From an uncultured Oscillospiraceae bacterium (GTDB lineage: Bacteria; Bacillota; Clostridia; Oscillospirales; Oscillospiraceae): a DNA stretch of 56,446 nucleotides. The stretch is from positions 1 to 56,446 of the forward strand of contig CANQKZ010000003.1 in the NCBI GenBank assembly GCA_947624585.1, in the 5' to 3' direction. The notes below the pieces were generated by a model that ran no database searches, was not told the DNA's origin, and saw only the letters and a list, made by a program, of their open reading frames with translations. Shown piece by piece: positions 10,250 to 18,980 of this stretch. How positions within the stretch are numbered: position 1 is the stretch's first letter; each line of letters begins with the position of its first letter. Both the position numbers and the translations under genes were made by a program.

Positions 10250-11741
10250 ACGCTTGGAACCTCTCCAACGCGGCCTTGACGCGGCGGATCGTCTCCTCCC
10301 TGCCCAAAATCCGGGCGATCTCCACGGCGCCGCCGGGGGTGACGGCGCGTCCCGTGACGGCGATGCGCAGAGGCCACATGATCTTCGCGTTCTTGACGCC
10401 CTCCGCCTCCGCCACTTTGACAAGGGATGCCAGGATCGTCCCGTCGTCCCAGGGGTCCAGGGACTCCAGCACCGGCAGGAGCTTGGAAAGAGTTTCCAGA
10501 GAGCCGGGGATGTCGGTCTTGGACTTCCTGTGGATGAAGAGCTCCGGGGCGTACTCCGGGAGGGCGTCGAAGAAATCCACCTTCTCGGGGATCTCGGAGA
10601 GCTTCTCCGTCCTCTGCTGGAGGAGGGCCGCGATCTGGGCCGGGTCGGCGCGGGGATTTTTGACCGCCTTGCGGATCCAGGGCGCGGCCACGGCGGCGAA
10701 GTCCTCCGGGGTCATGGCCCGCAGATACTCGGCGTTGAAGTAGGTGAGCTTCTGGATGTCGAACACCGCCGGGGATTTGGAGACGCCGTGGATGTCGAAG
10801 ACCTCCGCAAGCTCCCTCAAATTGTAAATCTCCCGCTCGCCTCCGGGGGACCAGCCCAGGAGGGCCACGTAGTTGACCACCGCCGGGGTCAGGTAGCCCT
10901 GGGCGATCAGGTCCTCGTAGCTGGGGTCCCCGTGGCGCTTGGACATCTTCCGGACGGCGCCGGTGTCCCTGTCCGTCACCATGACGGAGGAGCAGTGGAC
11001 GTAGGTGGGCACCTCCCAGCCGAAAGCCCGGTAGAGAAGATCGTACTTGGGGGCGGAGCTGAGATATTCCGCGCCCCGGACCACATGGGTGATGCCCATC
11101 AGGTGGTCGTCGATGACGTTGGCGAAGTTGTAGGTGGGCAGGCCGTCGGATTTGAGCAAAATCTGGTCCTCCAGCTCCTTGTTCTCCACGGTGATGTCGC
11201 CGTAGACGGCGTCGTGGAAGGTGGTGGAGCCGTCGCGGGGCATCTTCTGGCGGATGACGCAGGACTCCCCGGCGGCGGCGCGGGCGTCCGCCTCCTCGGG
11301 GGTGAGGCTCCGGCAGGGGTCGTCCCCCCGGTCGAAGTCGCCGGAATCCTCCTCGGATTCGGTCTTTTCGCAGAAGCATCGGTAGGCGAAGCCGCGCTCG
11401 ACTAAAAGCTCCGCGTACTCCTTATAAAACTCCCGGCGCTCGGTCTGGATGTAGGGGCCCACGGGACCGCCCACGTCCGGGCCCTCGTCGTGGTCAAGGC
11501 CGCATTCGGCCAGCGTGCGGTAGATCACGTCCACCGCGCCCTCCACCAGGCGCCCCTGGTCCGTGTCCTCGATGCGGAGGATGAATTTTCCGCCGCTGTG
11601 GCGGGCGATGAGCCAGGTGTACAGCGCCGTGCGCAGGTTCCCCACGTGCATATACCCCGTGGGGGAGGGGGCGAAACGGGTCCGCACCCCACCGTGGGGA
11701 ATGCGGGACTCCATCTCCTCAAGCCATTTTTTATCGGGCAT
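10248..11741 (-). CDS. gltX: Glutamyl-tRNA synthetase
   Basis: Class I synthetase that charges tRNA-Glu. It has 497 residues from the ATG that follows GGAGGT at a 6-base spacing. The HIGH-type motif is FAPSPTGYMHVGNLRTALY near residues 20-40 and the KMSKS-type motif is RKMSKRHGD near 250. The C-terminal anticodon-binding helical domain is complete (to LGREETIRRVKAALERFQA). Whether it is discriminating, or also makes Glu-tRNA-Gln for GatCAB, cannot be decided from the sequence. It is monocistronic, with its own promoter back to back with the divergent SEDS operon promoter. Confidence 0.97.
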   Translation of the reverse strand: MPDKKWLEEMESRIPHGGVRTRFAPSPTGYMHVGNLRTALYTWLIARHSGGKFILRIEDTDQGRLVEGAVDVIYRTLAECGLDHDEGPDVGGPVGPYIQTERREFYKEYAELLVERGFAYRCFCEKTESEEDSGDFDRGDDPCRSLTPEEADARAAAGESCVIRQKMPRDGSTTFHDAVYGDITVENKELEDQILLKSDGLPTYNFANVIDDHLMGITHVVRGAEYLSSAPKYDLLYRAFGWEVPTYVHCSSVMVTDRDTGAVRKMSKRHGDPSYEDLIAQGYLTPAVVNYVALLGWSPGGEREIYNLRELAEVFDIHGVSKSPAVFDIQKLTYFNAEYLRAMTPEDFAAVAAPWIRKAVKNPRADPAQIAALLQQRTEKLSEIPEKVDFFDALPEYAPELFIHRKSKTDIPGSLETLSKLLPVLESLDPWDDGTILASLVKVAEAEGVKNAKIMWPLRIAVTGRAVTPGGAVEIARILGREETIRRVKAALERFQA

Positions 11742-11770
11742 AGTATGACCTCCAAAACAGTATTGCCTCA

Positions 11771-11799
11771 AATATACATGATTCCCGTTGGAATTTCAA
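11771..11799 (-). promoter_or_regulatory. gltX promoter
   Basis: On the minus strand TTGAAA, a 17-base spacer and TATATT lie about 30 bases upstream of the gltX start. Its -35 box directly abuts that of the divergent promoter. Confidence 0.65.
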
Positions 11800-11816
11800 G
11801 ACGGTTGTGCTATAAT
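11788..11816 (+). promoter_or_regulatory. Promoter of the FHA-SEDS/PBP operon
   Basis: TTGGAA, a 17-base spacer and a perfect TATAAT, 48 bases before the start codon. The leader contains a direct repeat of ATCAACTCTGAAAG (11817 and 11837). The second copy runs into the ribosome site GAAAGGGGGCGG. Confidence 0.7.
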
Positions 11817-11864
11817 ATCAACTCTGAAAGAAAAAAATCAACTCTGAAAGGGGGCGGAGAAGAA

Positions 11865-13628
11865 ATGGAAAAGCTTAAGGAGGCGCTGGAGCTCATGGAC
11901 CTGGGGGCGCTGTCGCTGTTCGGGGCCTCCGGGCTCATCACGCTGCTCACCCGCTGCGCCCTGCCGGTGCTGGCGGTGCTGGTGCTGGTCCGGTGCGCCG
12001 TGTCCATGCTGACGGGCAAAAGCGAGCGGGAGGTGTGGGGCTGGCTGTCCCTGCCCAACGGGGCGAGGATCGAGCTGACCAACTGGGAGAACATCGTAGG
12101 CCGGGCCGCCTCGGCGGACGTGTGCCTCAACTACCCCTCCGTCTCCCGGACCCACGCGGCCCTGACCAGGGATCCCCGGGGGCACTGGCTCATCCAGGAT
12201 CTGCGGTCCAGGACTGGCACGAAGCTCCGGGGGCACGCCCTCAAAAAGCCCGCCGCCATACACAACGGGGACATCGTGTCCTTCGGGGGCGTGGAGTGCG
12301 TGTTCATCCCCTCCACCGTCCGGGACGAGAAGGACATGGCCCAGGCCCGGATCCGCCCCGGCGCCCGGGTGCGGCCCGGCGCCACTTTGGCGCTTCTGAC
12401 GGAGTTCGTGCTTCTTCTGGGCATCCAGCACGTGGCCGCCGCCGGGGTGGACGTGCATCCGGCGGTGCCGGCAGCGTTTCTTGCGCTGATCGTCCTCATC
12501 TGGGCCTGCTACGCCATCACCCGCGGGCTCCGGCGCACCGGGTTCGAGGTGGAGACCCTGGCCTTCCTGCTCACCGCCATCGGCCTTGGCGTCTGCGCCG
12601 GGTCCGACCCGGAGGGGCTGTGGAAGCAGCTCCTGTGCCTGCTTGCGGGGGTGGCGCTGTACTTCGTCATCGGCTCCTACCTCCGGGACCTGGACAGGGC
12701 CAAGGCCCTCCGGAAGCCCATGGCGATCGTCGGGATCCTGCTCCTGCTTGTGAATCTGGTGACGGCCAGGAGCATCTTCGGGGCCAAAAACTGGGTCCAG
12801 ATCGGGGGCGTCTCCTTCCAACCCTCGGAGCTTGTGAAGATCTGCTTCGTCTTCACCGGCGCCGCCACTCTGGACAGGCTCTTCCAGAGGCGCAACCTCA
12901 TCGCCTTCGTGGCCTTCGCCGCGGCCTGCGTGCTGTGTCTGGCGGCAATGAGCGATTTCGGCACGGCGGCGGTGTTCTTCGCGGCCTACATCGTCATCGC
13001 CTTCATGCGCTCGGGGAGCTTCGCCACGGTGTTCCTGTCCCTGGCGGGGACGGGCATCGGCGTCTTCATGGTGCTGACCGCGCGGCCCTACGTGCTCTCC
13101 CGGTTCTCCGCCTGGGGGCACGCCTGGGAGGACGCCCAGGGGGGCGGCTTCCAGCAGACCAGGACCATGGCGGCGGCGGCCTCCGGCGGGCTCTTCGGGC
13201 TGGGCGGCGGCAAGGGGCGGCTCCACCGGGTCTTCGCCGCCGACACGGACATGGCCTTCGGCATGGTGGCCGAGGAGCTGGGGCTCATCGTGGCGGTCAC
13301 CGCCATCCTGGCCCTGGTGCTCATCGCCCTCTTCGCCGTCCGGTCCTCCGGGCAGGCCAGAAGCTCCTTCTACGCCATCGCCGCCTGCGCGGGCGTCACC
13401 ATCCTGCTGACGCAGCTCATTCTCAACGTGTTCGGGTCGGTGGACATCCTGCCCTTCACCGGGGTGACCTTCCCCTTCGTCTCCAAGGGCGGCTCCAGCA
13501 TGATCTCCGTCTGGGGCCTGCTGGCCTTCGTCAAGGCCGCCGACGCACGGCAGAACGCCTCCTTCGCCATACCGCTGGCCAGGAAGAAGGAGCGGAGACG
13601 GAAAAAATCGGGAGGTGAGGCGGAATGA
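11865..13628 (+). CDS. FHA-domain / FtsW-RodA-SpoVE (SEDS) fusion protein
   Basis: A 587-residue membrane protein. After one N-terminal membrane span (about 20-45) comes an FHA phosphothreonine-binding domain at about 68-145 (signatures IVGRAASADV, SRTHAAL, RSRTGTKLRG, NGDIVSFGG). From about 165 a multi-span SEDS glycosyltransferase follows, with family motifs GGVSFQPSELVKI, DMAFGMVAEELGLI and LPFTGVTFPFVSKGGSS. SEDS enzymes polymerise lipid II together with a class B PBP, and that partner is the next gene, overlapping by ATGA. The FHA domain suggests control by Ser/Thr phosphorylation, as in the mycobacterial fha-rodA-pbpA locus. No kinase gene is in the window. Confidence 0.92.
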   Translation: MEKLKEALELMDLGALSLFGASGLITLLTRCALPVLAVLVLVRCAVSMLTGKSEREVWGWLSLPNGARIELTNWENIVGRAASADVCLNYPSVSRTHAALTRDPRGHWLIQDLRSRTGTKLRGHALKKPAAIHNGDIVSFGGVECVFIPSTVRDEKDMAQARIRPGARVRPGATLALLTEFVLLLGIQHVAAAGVDVHPAVPAAFLALIVLIWACYAITRGLRRTGFEVETLAFLLTAIGLGVCAGSDPEGLWKQLLCLLAGVALYFVIGSYLRDLDRAKALRKPMAIVGILLLLVNLVTARSIFGAKNWVQIGGVSFQPSELVKICFVFTGAATLDRLFQRRNLIAFVAFAAACVLCLAAMSDFGTAAVFFAAYIVIAFMRSGSFATVFLSLAGTGIGVFMVLTARPYVLSRFSAWGHAWEDAQGGGFQQTRTMAAAASGGLFGLGGGKGRLHRVFAADTDMAFGMVAEELGLIVAVTAILALVLIALFAVRSSGQARSSFYAIAACAGVTILLTQLILNVFGSVDILPFTGVTFPFVSKGGSSMISVWGLLAFVKAADARQNASFAIPLARKKERRRKKSGGEAE

Positions 13629-14953
13629 AGAGGATCCACGGCCGCGCCACGGCGGTGTGCCTGCTGGCGGCGCTGATTTTGGGGCTCACGGCCCTCTACG
13701 CGGTCCGCTGGGCCCTCCACGGGGACGAGTGGGCGGGGTTCCCCTCCAACGGGGACGCCTTCCTCTCCGGCCGCATCCGGGCCGGGACCGTCACGGACCG
13801 GGACGGGGAGATCCTCTACTCCGTCCGGGACGGGGAGGGGCACTGGTCGGAGGATGAGACGCTGCGCGTATCCAGCCTCCACATCGTCGGGGACCGGAAC
13901 GGGTTCATCGGCACCGGCGCCATGTTCAACTACGCCCAGATCATCTTAGGCTACGACCCGGTGAACGGGCTCTACAGCCGGAACGGGGAGGGCGGCGTCC
14001 TCCATATGTCCGTGGACGCGGACGCACAACGGGCCGCCTGGGAGGCCCTGGACGGGCGGCGGGGCGCCGTGACCGTGGTGGATTACGTCACCGGCGAGAT
14101 CGTCTGCTGCGTGTCCTCTCCCTCCTTCGACCCGGAGGACCCGCCGGAGATCGCCGCCGACGACACCTCCGGCGTCTACCTGAACAGGCCCCTGTCCGTG
14201 ACCTACACCCCCGGGTCCGTCTTCAAGCTGGTGACGCTGGCGGCGGCCATCGAGAACATCCCGGACCTCTTCGACCGGGACTTCCACTGCTCGGGCTCCA
14301 CGGACATCGGCGGCGGGACCGTCACCTGCACCCGGGCCCACGGGGACATGAAGATCGAGGACGCCCTGGCGGACTCCTGCAACTGCACCTTCGCGGGCCT
14401 TGCCCTGGAGCTGGGCGGGGAGACGCTGAAAACCTACGCGGAGCGGTTCGGCCTCACCCAGAGGCAGGAGGTGGACTCCATGCGCACCGCCGCCGGACGG
14501 TTCGACGCGGCCCCCGACGGGAGCCTCGACCTGGGCTGGTCCGGCGCGGGGCAATACAAGGACCTCGTAAACCCGGCCGCTATGGCCCGGTTCGTCTCCG
14601 CCATCGCAAACCGGGGAGAGGCGGCGAAGCTCACCTTTATCCGGGACGACGCCCGGACGGGGGCGGAGTATGAGCGCATCCTCGCGGAGGACACGGCGGA
14701 GAGGATCGCCGACATGATGGAATACGCCGTGGAGAGGACGTATGGGGCGGAAAAATTTCCGGGGCTGAAGCTGTGCGCCAAATCCGGCACCGCCGAGGTG
14801 GGGACGGAGAAGCCCAACGCCTGGTTTGTGGGGTTCGTCCGGGACAGGACGCGGCCGTACGCTTTCGCGGTGTGTCTGGAGAACGCCGGGTTTGGGGTGG
14901 CGCAAGCCGGGCCGGTGGCGAATGAGGTGCTGCAAGCACTTGTAGGACAGTGA
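13625..14953 (+). CDS. PbpA-like penicillin-binding transpeptidase, partner of the SEDS fusion
   Basis: A 442-residue membrane-anchored peptidoglycan transpeptidase. It has an N-terminal signal anchor (about 8-27) and a short linker region that includes TDRDGEILYS. The transpeptidase domain has all three active-site motifs: SVFK (S198, K201), SCN (S251) and KSGT (K386). It is shorter than typical PBP2/PBP3 because the N-terminal dimerisation region is reduced, as in PbpA/SpoVD-small types. The ATGA overlap with the upstream SEDS gene implies stoichiometric co-translation. Whether it serves elongation, division or sporulation is not determined. Confidence 0.93.
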   Translation: MKRIHGRATAVCLLAALILGLTALYAVRWALHGDEWAGFPSNGDAFLSGRIRAGTVTDRDGEILYSVRDGEGHWSEDETLRVSSLHIVGDRNGFIGTGAMFNYAQIILGYDPVNGLYSRNGEGGVLHMSVDADAQRAAWEALDGRRGAVTVVDYVTGEIVCCVSSPSFDPEDPPEIAADDTSGVYLNRPLSVTYTPGSVFKLVTLAAAIENIPDLFDRDFHCSGSTDIGGGTVTCTRAHGDMKIEDALADSCNCTFAGLALELGGETLKTYAERFGLTQRQEVDSMRTAAGRFDAAPDGSLDLGWSGAGQYKDLVNPAAMARFVSAIANRGEAAKLTFIRDDARTGAEYERILAEDTAERIADMMEYAVERTYGAEKFPGLKLCAKSGTAEVGTEKPNAWFVGFVRDRTRPYAFAVCLENAGFGVAQAGPVANEVLQALVGQ

Positions 14954-14979
14954 GGCTCCGGGGCCGCGAGGCCCTTGAT

Positions 14980-15435
14980 CGGATGGCGTCCGAACGGACG
15001 GGGGGGGGGCCGGCGGGGACTGCCGGGGGGGGACTTCTTTTCTCTCTTTTGTTCCGTGGCAGAGAAATGCCACTGCACAAAAGAGAGAAAAGAAGCAAAA
15101 GAGAGAAAAGGCGGATGGGGCCCGGCGGTTGTCCGGGCCTTGGCGCTTCGTAACGCGGGTCGGCTTCCGCGGTGGCGTGTCGGTACGTCTGGGAGGAACC
15201 ATAGCCGCGCGGTCCTAAGACTTAATTGGTTCCGGCATCCACTTCGCTTGGCCGCTTACGCTGGCGGTGGTCGATGGGTGGGTGGCTCTGTTTGGGGCCG
15301 CGCTTGGTGGGCGGGGGTTGTGGGGCCCGTTTTTGGGGGTGTGTTGTTTGGGGTGGTACGTCGCTCTTTTTTAAATGGTTTTTCAAAATATCTTTCCTTC
15401 GGAAATTCATTTTGAAAAGGCACGGGAATGGGGGC
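14980..15435 (-). repeat. Family A repeat, complete reversed copy
   Basis: Located between convergent pbp and histidine-kinase genes. On the plus strand it starts with the arm CTTCTTTTCTCTCTTTTGT (15034-15052) pairing with 15077-15095, then a third purine arm. The core follows (CGTAACGCGGGTCGGCTTCC, GCGCGGTCCTAAGACTTAAT, CTTGGCCGCTTACGCTGGCG). It closes with a left-end hairpin, TTTTTCAAAAT with TTTCC inside pairing GGAAA and ATTTTGAAAA. No gene is visible in 14954-15478. Confidence 0.75.
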
Positions 15436-15478
15436 GGCGCATATCTCCTCATTGGCGCGTCGAACTTGCGTCCTTTCG

Positions 15479-16783
15479 CTAGATATTTTTTACGGCAAAC
15501 GTTATCTCTACCGACGCTCCGCCGCCGGGGGTGTTTGAGAGTCTGAGCGCCCCGCCGTGCTTGGCGCAGAGGATTCGGCCCGTGGCAAGGCCCAATCCCA
15601 TGTGTTGGCCCGTGGGGTCCTCGGTGTAATAAAGGCTCTGCTTCCTCTTCAAAATCTCCGTTGAAAATCCCGGCCCGTCGTCGGACACCCGCGCCCAAAG
15701 GGTCCCCCCTCGAAGGGCGAATGCAAGGTCAATGTGAGATCGGGCGTATCTCACGGCGTTGGAAAACACATTTTCCAGTACCCGGTAAAAAATCTCCCTG
15801 TCAAGCCCGACCTTGCGCTCGGGCACACCGCAGGACGCGGTCATCTCAAGTCCCCGGGCCTCGGCCAGGACTCCCATGTCTCCGGCGGCCTCCCGAAGGA
15901 AGTCCGGCAGCTCCGCCTCCGTGACGTTCATCTCGGTGTCCTCGATGGCGTCCAGGTCACGAATATAATCGGTATAATTCTCCATGCGGCTCACGGTGGA
16001 GGCCAGGTTGGCCAGGGACTCGCTGAGCTTCCCGTCCGTGAGCGTTCCCGAGGCCGCGCTCTCCCGCAGCCGCTCCACGATCCCCGCCATGATGGCCAGG
16101 GGATTGCGCAGATCGTGGGCGACCGACGCCTGCATGGTGCGCCTCTCCTCCATGCCGCGCCAGAGCTTCAGGTTGTTGTCATAGAGGGCCTTGCGCATCT
16201 CCTCAAAGGACGTACACAGACGCCCCAGCTCGTTATTCAGGCCGCACTCCACAGAGAAATCCAGATCCTGCCCGCTTATGTGCCGGGTCGCCTCGTCCAG
16301 CACCGTGATGGCGGGCGCCAGCTTCTTCCGATAGAACCGCAGAGCGCAAAGAAGGACGCCCACGATGGCGTAGGCCACGGGCAGAGCGCCCATCAGGACG
16401 CCCAGGGCCGTGTAGGCGGCGCGCTCGCCGGGGTCGAGCTGCGAGACGCCGGCCTCGATGCTCTCGACGGAGAAGTCCGCCTCCCCCACCAGAAGTCCCG
16501 GTTCGTCTATCATATCGGGCTTCTTCCTCTCGTTGGACATCCACACCACCGGCTCCGCCCCTCCGTCCAGCGTAAGCTCCACATAGCTGCCCTGATGCTC
16601 CTTCCCGTCCGCCGAGGTCCGCTCGATGATGAGCGCCACCTTGTCCGGCTCCGGGAGGATCCGGCGCCGCGCCGCCCAGCACCCCCACACGGTGACGGCG
16701 GACGCCAACACGACCGTCAGAAGCGTCACGGTCACGGCGGCGGAAAACTCGGTTTTCAGGGAGCCCGTTTTCACTTTTTCCAT
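15479..16783 (-). CDS. Sensor histidine kinase
   Basis: A 434-residue membrane sensor kinase. One N-terminal span (about 14-37), an extracellular loop of about 100 residues, a second span (about 130-152), a HAMP-like linker, then DHp and ATPase domains. The phosphoacceptor motif is SVAHDLRNPLAIM (H223), followed by an N box (NVFSNAVRYA), a G1 box (DDGPGFS) and a G2 box (GLGLATG). It overlaps the response-regulator 3' end by 13 bases, so both are made from one message. The extracellular loop has no domain I recognise, so the stimulus is unknown. Confidence 0.93.
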   Translation of the reverse strand: MEKVKTGSLKTEFSAAVTVTLLTVVLASAVTVWGCWAARRRILPEPDKVALIIERTSADGKEHQGSYVELTLDGGAEPVVWMSNERKKPDMIDEPGLLVGEADFSVESIEAGVSQLDPGERAAYTALGVLMGALPVAYAIVGVLLCALRFYRKKLAPAITVLDEATRHISGQDLDFSVECGLNNELGRLCTSFEEMRKALYDNNLKLWRGMEERRTMQASVAHDLRNPLAIMAGIVERLRESAASGTLTDGKLSESLANLASTVSRMENYTDYIRDLDAIEDTEMNVTEAELPDFLREAAGDMGVLAEARGLEMTASCGVPERKVGLDREIFYRVLENVFSNAVRYARSHIDLAFALRGGTLWARVSDDGPGFSTEILKRKQSLYYTEDPTGQHMGLGLATGRILCAKHGGALRLSNTPGGGASVEITFAVKNI

Positions 16784-17445
16784 CGATACCCCATCCCCCA
16801 TATCGTTTCTATGAATTCCCGGCCCGTGACCTCAAGGAGCTTGTTGCGGATCTTGCGGATATGCTCCTTGACGACCCGGCTGTCGCCCTCGGCGTCCAGG
16901 CCCCAGATCAGCTCGTACATCCGTTCCCGGTCAAAGATTTGGTTCTGATTCATGACCAGGAACTCCACGATCTCGTATTCCCGCCTGGAGAAGCGGATCT
17001 CGCGGCCCTCCCACAGGACCCGCCGCCCCGCCAGATCCACGATGAGCCCGTGGGAGGACACGAGATTTGTATTCCGCTTTTGCCGCTCGTCCCGCCGGAG
17101 ATGGGCTTCCACGCGGGCCGAGAGCTCCGCGAGGCTGAAGGGCTTCGTGATATAGTCGTCGCCCCCGGCCTGAAGTCCGCGAATCTTGTCCTGTTCGCGG
17201 ATCCGCGCCGTGAGGAAGATAATGGGACAGCTCACCGTGTCCCGAATGGACCTGCACAGCTCCAGCCCGTCCATCCCCGGCATATTGATGTCCAGCAGGA
17301 TAAGGTCGGGGCGCAGGCCGAGCCTGTCCAGGACCGCGCCGCTGTCCCCCGCCACATAAACGGTGTAGCCGTCGCTCTCCAGACGCTCCGCCAGCACCCC
17401 GGTCAGCATCGGTTCGTCATCCGCTATCAGGATCTTGTACGCCAC
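16771..17445 (-). CDS. OmpR/PhoB-family response regulator
   Basis: A 224-residue transcription factor with an N-terminal receiver (acidic pair ADDEP, phospho-acceptor D52 in LLDINMPGMDG, T in LTAR, K in TKPF) and a C-terminal winged helix (FSRREYEIVEFLV...VVKEHIRKIRNKL). I prefer the GTG start (MAYKILIADDEP), eight bases after GGAGG. An ATG two codons upstream leaves only two bases. It is cotranscribed with the kinase and preceded by three 11-bp direct repeats that overlap its promoter, suggesting autoregulation. Confidence 0.94.
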   Translation of the reverse strand: MAYKILIADDEPMLTGVLAERLESDGYTVYVAGDSGAVLDRLGLRPDLILLDINMPGMDGLELCRSIRDTVSCPIIFLTARIREQDKIRGLQAGGDDYITKPFSLAELSARVEAHLRRDERQKRNTNLVSSHGLIVDLAGRRVLWEGREIRFSRREYEIVEFLVMNQNQIFDRERMYELIWGLDAEGDSRVVKEHIRKIRNKLLEVTGREFIETIWGMGYRWKK

Positions 17446-17464
17446 GCCCATCGCCTCCCTTTCT

Positions 17465-17514
17465 ATTGTAGAGCATAGCACGGAAAAGTCAAGAAACGGT
17501 CAAGGAACGGTCAC
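17465..17514 (-). promoter_or_regulatory. Two-component operon promoter with three 11-bp direct repeats
   Basis: On the minus strand TTGACT, a 16-base spacer and TACAAT precede the response-regulator gene. The motif GTCA (plus strand) recurs at 17488, 17499 and 17510, exactly 11 bases apart (units GAAAAGTCAA, GAAACGGTCAA, GGAACGGTCAC). The unit nearest the gene is the -35 box itself. An 11-bp spacing is typical of PhoB/OmpR-family tandem binding. Confidence 0.65.
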
Positions 17515-17612
17515 AGAATATCCGCAAAAGAGCCGCGAAGGATACATCTTGTACGGGTAAATTTCCGCTTTTTGGGCAAACTGACCTCATCACTTTCATT
17601 TGGAGGTCTGTT

Positions 17613-18869
17613 ATGCGAAATTATATCGGTATCTGTTCGATTTCCGGCCGGGAGATTTTGGACTCCCGGGGCAACCCCACGGTGGAGGCGGAGTGTGTGC
17701 TGGAGGACGGGACCTGCGCCGTGGGGGCTGCGCCCTCCGGGGCGTCCACGGGGAAATACGAGGCTTGGGAGCGCCGGGACAGCGGGGAGCGGTACGGCGG
17801 CAAGGGCGTGATGGGCGCGGCGGAGAGCGTGTCCGGGGAGATCTGCGAGACGCTGCGCGGCATGAACGGTCTGGACCAGGCGGGGGTGGACCTGCGTCTC
17901 CGGGAGCTGGACGGCACGGACAACCTGTCGCGCCTGGGGGCCAACGCGGTGCTGGCGTCCTCCATCGCCGTGGCCCGGGCGGCGGCTCTGAGCCGGGGAC
18001 TGCCCCTCTGGTCCTACCTGGGCGGCGTCGGGGCGCGGCGTCTGCCCATGCCCATGATGAACGTGCTCAACGGCGGGGTCCACGCGGGCAACGACGTGGA
18101 CATCCAGGAGTTCATGCTGGTGCCCGTGGGCGCGGACAGCTTTTCGGAGGCGGTGCGCCGGTGCGCCGAGGTGTTCCACGCATTGAAAACCGTGGTCCGC
18201 TCCTCCGGCGTGGGGGACGAGGGCGGGTACGCCCCGGAGCTGGAGTCCGACGAGGCGGCCCTCCGGGTGCTGACCGAGGGTGTCCGGGCGGCGGGCTTCG
18301 AGCCAGGGCGGGACTTCCTCTTCGCCCTGGACGCGGCGGCCTCCGAGTGGCAGACGGGAGAGGGGTACTTCCTGCCCAAGCGGAAGGAGAAAATGTCCGC
18401 CCGCCAGCTCATCGACCGCTGGCGCGGGTTCTGCGACAAATACCCGATTTTTTCCATCGAAGACGGCCTCTCCGAGGAGGACTGGGAGGGCTGGCGCGTC
18501 CTGACGGAGGAGCTGGGGGGCCGGGTGAAGCTTGTGGGCGACGACCTCTTCGTCACCAACGCCGCCCGCATCCGGGAGGGCGCGGAGCGGGGCGCCGCCA
18601 ACGCGGTGCTCGTCAAGATGAACCAGATCGGCACCCTCACCGACACGCTCTTCGCCATCGAGACGGCCAAGCGCGCCGGGTATACGCCCATCGTCTCCCA
18701 CCGCTCCGGCGAGACGGAGGACACCACGCTTGCGGACCTCTCTGTGGCCGTCAACGCCCCCCTCGTCAAGACCGGCGCCCCCAGCCGCACGGACCGGACC
18801 GCCAAGTACAACCGGCTCATGAAAATCGAGTCCGAGCTGGGCCGGGGCGGACTTTTTAAAACATTTTAA
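17613..18869 (+). CDS. eno: Enolase
   Basis: Interconverts 2-phosphoglycerate and phosphoenolpyruvate. It has 418 residues, slightly shorter than the usual 425-435, with small deletions and a trimmed C-terminus. Key residues are present: PSGASTGKYEA loop, E203 in GDEGGYAP, the Mg ligands in ALDAAAS, SIEDGL and GDDLFVTN, the catalytic lysine K335 in VKMNQIGT, and SHRSGETED. The start has TGGAGGT seven bases upstream. It is monocistronic, 16 kb from pgk-tpiA, and ends at an intrinsic terminator. Confidence 0.96.
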   Translation: MRNYIGICSISGREILDSRGNPTVEAECVLEDGTCAVGAAPSGASTGKYEAWERRDSGERYGGKGVMGAAESVSGEICETLRGMNGLDQAGVDLRLRELDGTDNLSRLGANAVLASSIAVARAAALSRGLPLWSYLGGVGARRLPMPMMNVLNGGVHAGNDVDIQEFMLVPVGADSFSEAVRRCAEVFHALKTVVRSSGVGDEGGYAPELESDEAALRVLTEGVRAAGFEPGRDFLFALDAAASEWQTGEGYFLPKRKEKMSARQLIDRWRGFCDKYPIFSIEDGLSEEDWEGWRVLTEELGGRVKLVGDDLFVTNAARIREGAERGAANAVLVKMNQIGTLTDTLFAIETAKRAGYTPIVSHRSGETEDTTLADLSVAVNAPLVKTGAPSRTDRTAKYNRLMKIESELGRGGLFKTF

Positions 18870-18890
18870 AATTTTCTTCATTTTTTCCAA

Positions 18891-18918
18891 AAAGGGCGGA
18901 ACATTCCGCTCTTTTTTT
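18891..18918 (+). terminator. Intrinsic terminator of eno
   Basis: The stem AAAGGGCGGAA / TTCCGCTCTTT with a tight loop is followed by a run of seven T. Confidence 0.8.
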
Positions 18919-18980
18919 CGTCATAGTAGGTGAGGGGACCGTAGAAGGAGCCCCTTCGTCAGCGAAAGGAGCGGCGGATC

